A DNA stretch of 5,206 nt from JAOUEE01 sp051011595. Lineage in GTDB: Bacteria; Actinomycetota; Acidimicrobiia; Acidimicrobiales; SHLQ01. Position 1 is the first letter of the stretch. Each line of letters starts with the position of its first letter. A model generated the notes under the pieces. That model was given only the letters and a program-made list of their open reading frames with translations, searched no databases and was not told where the DNA came from. The stretch lies in the NCBI GenBank assembly GCA_051011595.1, contig JBPCTQ010000360.1:1-5206 (forward strand), written 5' to 3'. The translations under genes were made by a program, and so were the position numbers. Positions 4,195 through 5,206 of this stretch are shown here, piece after piece.

Positions 4195-5052
4195 ATGACT
4201 GCACAGTTTCTCGCCGGCGCCGAGGTGGCCGACGCCGTTCTGGCCGATGTCCGTACCCGCGTGGCGGCCCTGGCCGAACGGGGAATCACCCCCGGGCTGG
4301 GCACCATCTTGGTAGGCGACGACGAAGCCAGCGCCGGGTATGTGCGCAAGAAACACGAGACCTGCGCGGCAGTGGGCATCCAGTCGTTCAACATCGAGGT
4401 TCCGGCGGCGGCCGGCCAGGCCGACCTGCTGTCCGCGGTGCAGCAGTTCAACGATGATCCGGCCGTTGATGCCTTCCTGATCCAACATCCGGTGCCCGAT
4501 CATCTCGACTTCAACGCCGCCCTGGCGGCCATGGATCCGGGCAAGGACGGCGACGGCCTGCACCCCACCAACCTGGGCAAGTTGGTGCTCCAGGAAGAGG
4601 GACCTGTGCCGTGTACTCCGGCCGGGATCCAGGCCATGTTCGTGCACTACGGGATCGAGATCGCCGGCAAGAACGTGGTGATCGTGGGCCGGGGTCCCAC
4701 CCTCGGTCGGCCGCTGGCGCTGCTGCTCACCCTGAAAGCCCCGGGGGCCAACGCTGCGGTCACGGTGGTGCACACCGGTGTGCCCGACATCGGGGCCTAC
4801 ACGCGCACCGCCGACATCGTGGTGGCCGCCGTGGGCAGCCCGGGTTGCGTGACCGCCGACATGATCAAACCCGGTTCGGTGGTGGTGAGCGGAGGTATCA
4901 GCTGGGAGGGGCGCAAGCTGTTGCCCGACGTCGACGAGGGTGTCAACGAGGTGGCCGGATGGGTCACCCCCCGCCTCGGCGGCGTGGGGCCCACCACCGT
5001 GGCCATGCTGTTGCAGAACACGGTGATGGCGGCCGAGCGGGCCTGGGCCTGA
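4195..5052 (+). CDS. folD: Bifunctional methylenetetrahydrofolate dehydrogenase / methenyltetrahydrofolate cyclohydrolase
   Basis: FolD interconverts 5,10-methylene-THF, 5,10-methenyl-THF and 10-formyl-THF with NADP(H), supplying one-carbon units for purines and initiator formyl-Met in the cytoplasm. The 285 aa match family length. The N-terminal catalytic domain has TPGLGTILVGDD (32-43), YVRKKHETC (49-57) with Y49 and the catalytic K53, Q97 in LIQHPVP (95-101), and KDGDGLHPTNLG (117-128) with D120. PCTPAGI (139-145) leads into the Rossmann domain with VGRGPTLGRPLALLL (164-178). TPRLGGVGPTTVAMLLQN (258-275) closes the protein. The KD(A/G)DGLHPTNLG and GRGxTxGRP forms are the actinobacterial style. 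Several positions depart from the usual consensus: VVSGGIS (231-236) replaces (V/I)IDVGI, PRLGGVGPTT replaces PxPGGVGPMT, and QHPVP replaces QLPLP. Key catalytic residues remain, so activity is likely. It appears to be transcribed alone from a leaderless promoter. Confidence 0.95.
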   Translation: MTAQFLAGAEVADAVLADVRTRVAALAERGITPGLGTILVGDDEASAGYVRKKHETCAAVGIQSFNIEVPAAAGQADLLSAVQQFNDDPAVDAFLIQHPVPDHLDFNAALAAMDPGKDGDGLHPTNLGKLVLQEEGPVPCTPAGIQAMFVHYGIEIAGKNVVIVGRGPTLGRPLALLLTLKAPGANAAVTVVHTGVPDIGAYTRTADIVVAAVGSPGCVTADMIKPGSVVVSGGISWEGRKLLPDVDEGVNEVAGWVTPRLGGVGPTTVAMLLQNTVMAAERAWA

Positions 5053-5071
5053 CCCGCACCCTGGCCGGGTC
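5051..5071 (+). terminator. Hairpin overlapping the folD stop codon
   Basis: GACCCG (5051-5056) and CGGGTC (5066-5071) form a perfect 6-bp stem with a 9-nt loop, beginning inside the folD TGA. No T-tract follows. It is terminator-like in position, and a possible new promoter lies just beyond. Confidence 0.4.
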
Positions 5072-5085
5072 GACGGGGGCCGCGC

Positions 5086-5091
5086 TACCCT
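5086..5091 (+). promoter_or_regulatory. Possible -10 element (TACCCT) for the downstream gene
   Basis: TACCCT fits the TANNNT pattern and would start transcription near 5098, leaving a leader of about 100 nt before the ATG at 5201. No clear -35 was found. The leader contains CAACGTCGG twice (5098-5106 and 5129-5137). Confidence 0.3.
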
Positions 5092-5190
5092 GAACAGCAA
5101 CGTCGGGGCCTGGACGGGTAACGACTCCCAACGTCGGCATCGGGCGGCTGCACGATCGCCTGCCGGCAGCGTCGCCGTGACGCGCCCTGC

Positions 5191-5196
5191 AAGGAG
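5191..5196 (+). promoter_or_regulatory. Shine-Dalgarno of the gene starting at 5201
   Basis: AAGGAG, a near-perfect anti-16S match, lies 4 nt before an ATG at 5201. It marks the start of a gene that runs out of the window. Confidence 0.6.
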
Positions 5197-5200
5197 TCCC

Positions 5201-5206
5201 ATGCCG
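5201..5206 (+). CDS. Start of a downstream gene (only Met-Pro visible)
   Basis: Only ATGCCG is inside the window. It is called as a gene start because of the strong AAGGAG 4 nt upstream and because it is co-oriented with folD. The product cannot be judged. The gap from folD is 148 bp and holds a hairpin and a possible promoter, so it may not be in an operon with folD. Confidence 0.5.

Noticed and set aside
3922..5202. 426-codon open frame on the minus strand opposite folD and the end of the COG3687 gene
   Set aside because: It is antisense to two confidently identified genes, has low-complexity Arg/Gly/His-rich composition and no recognisable domain. Long antisense frames are expected in high-GC coding DNA.
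1..5206. Insertion sequence, transposase, CRISPR array, tRNA or phage defence system
   Set aside because: No terminal inverted repeats, regularly spaced repeats, cloverleaf or relevant protein motifs were seen; all coding regions look like core or ordinary accessory chromosome genes.

Overview
The window is GC-rich bacterial DNA that reads as a chromosomal segment of an actinobacterium (Actinomycetota), possibly a member of the Acidimicrobiia. The class assignment is inference. It rests on high GC with strong G/C third-position preference, an actinobacterial-style FolD, an AfsR/SARP-type BTAD regulator, a secreted PKD-like protein of a kind common in Actinobacteria, and several genes whose start codon lies 6-8 nt behind a TANNNT -10 element, the usual layout of leaderless mRNAs in this phylum. 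No mobile element, CRISPR array, tRNA or rRNA was seen, and no gene-free stretch exceeds about 150 bases.

Layout. (1) 1-269 (+) is the C-terminal end of an acyl-CoA dehydrogenase. (2) 311-1225 (+) is an exported, uncharacterised protein with a C-terminal PKD-like segment. (3) 1251-2000 (-) is a stand-alone SARP/BTAD transcriptional regulator, convergent with gene 2; a strong bulged hairpin at 1231-1268 lies over the junction. (4) 2057-2209 and 2222-2395 (+) are two tandem DUF1059 mini-proteins (50 and 57 aa), divergent from the SARP gene and preceded by good Shine-Dalgarno sequences. (5) 2487-3086 (-) is a TetR-family repressor. (6) 3158-4054 (+) is a COG3687/PF10118 predicted metal-dependent hydrolase, divergent from the TetR gene across 71 bp that hold a candidate operator and two facing leaderless-type promoters. 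(7) 4055-4194 is a 140-bp spacer with three successive inverted repeats. (8) 4195-5052 (+) is folD, with several substitutions in family motifs. (9) 5053-5206 holds a terminator-like hairpin, a possible promoter and leader, and the start of a further gene at 5201.

How the parts may work together. The TetR/COG3687 pair is a plausible local repressor-target module: the 17-bp inverted repeat at 3123-3139 overlaps the proposed -35 and spacer of the hydrolase promoter. The SARP regulator lies back to back with the DUF1059 pair and tail to tail with the exported protein, so it could control either, but no SARP-type direct-repeat operator was identified. FolD supplies one-carbon units (5,10-methylene-THF to 10-formyl-THF, with NADP) and looks independently transcribed. 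No single new multi-gene system is evident. The most unusual items are the repeated GTAGGGTCCCGG leaderless promoter element, the hairpin cluster upstream of folD, the altered FolD motifs, and the unexplained SARP/DUF1059 neighbourhood.
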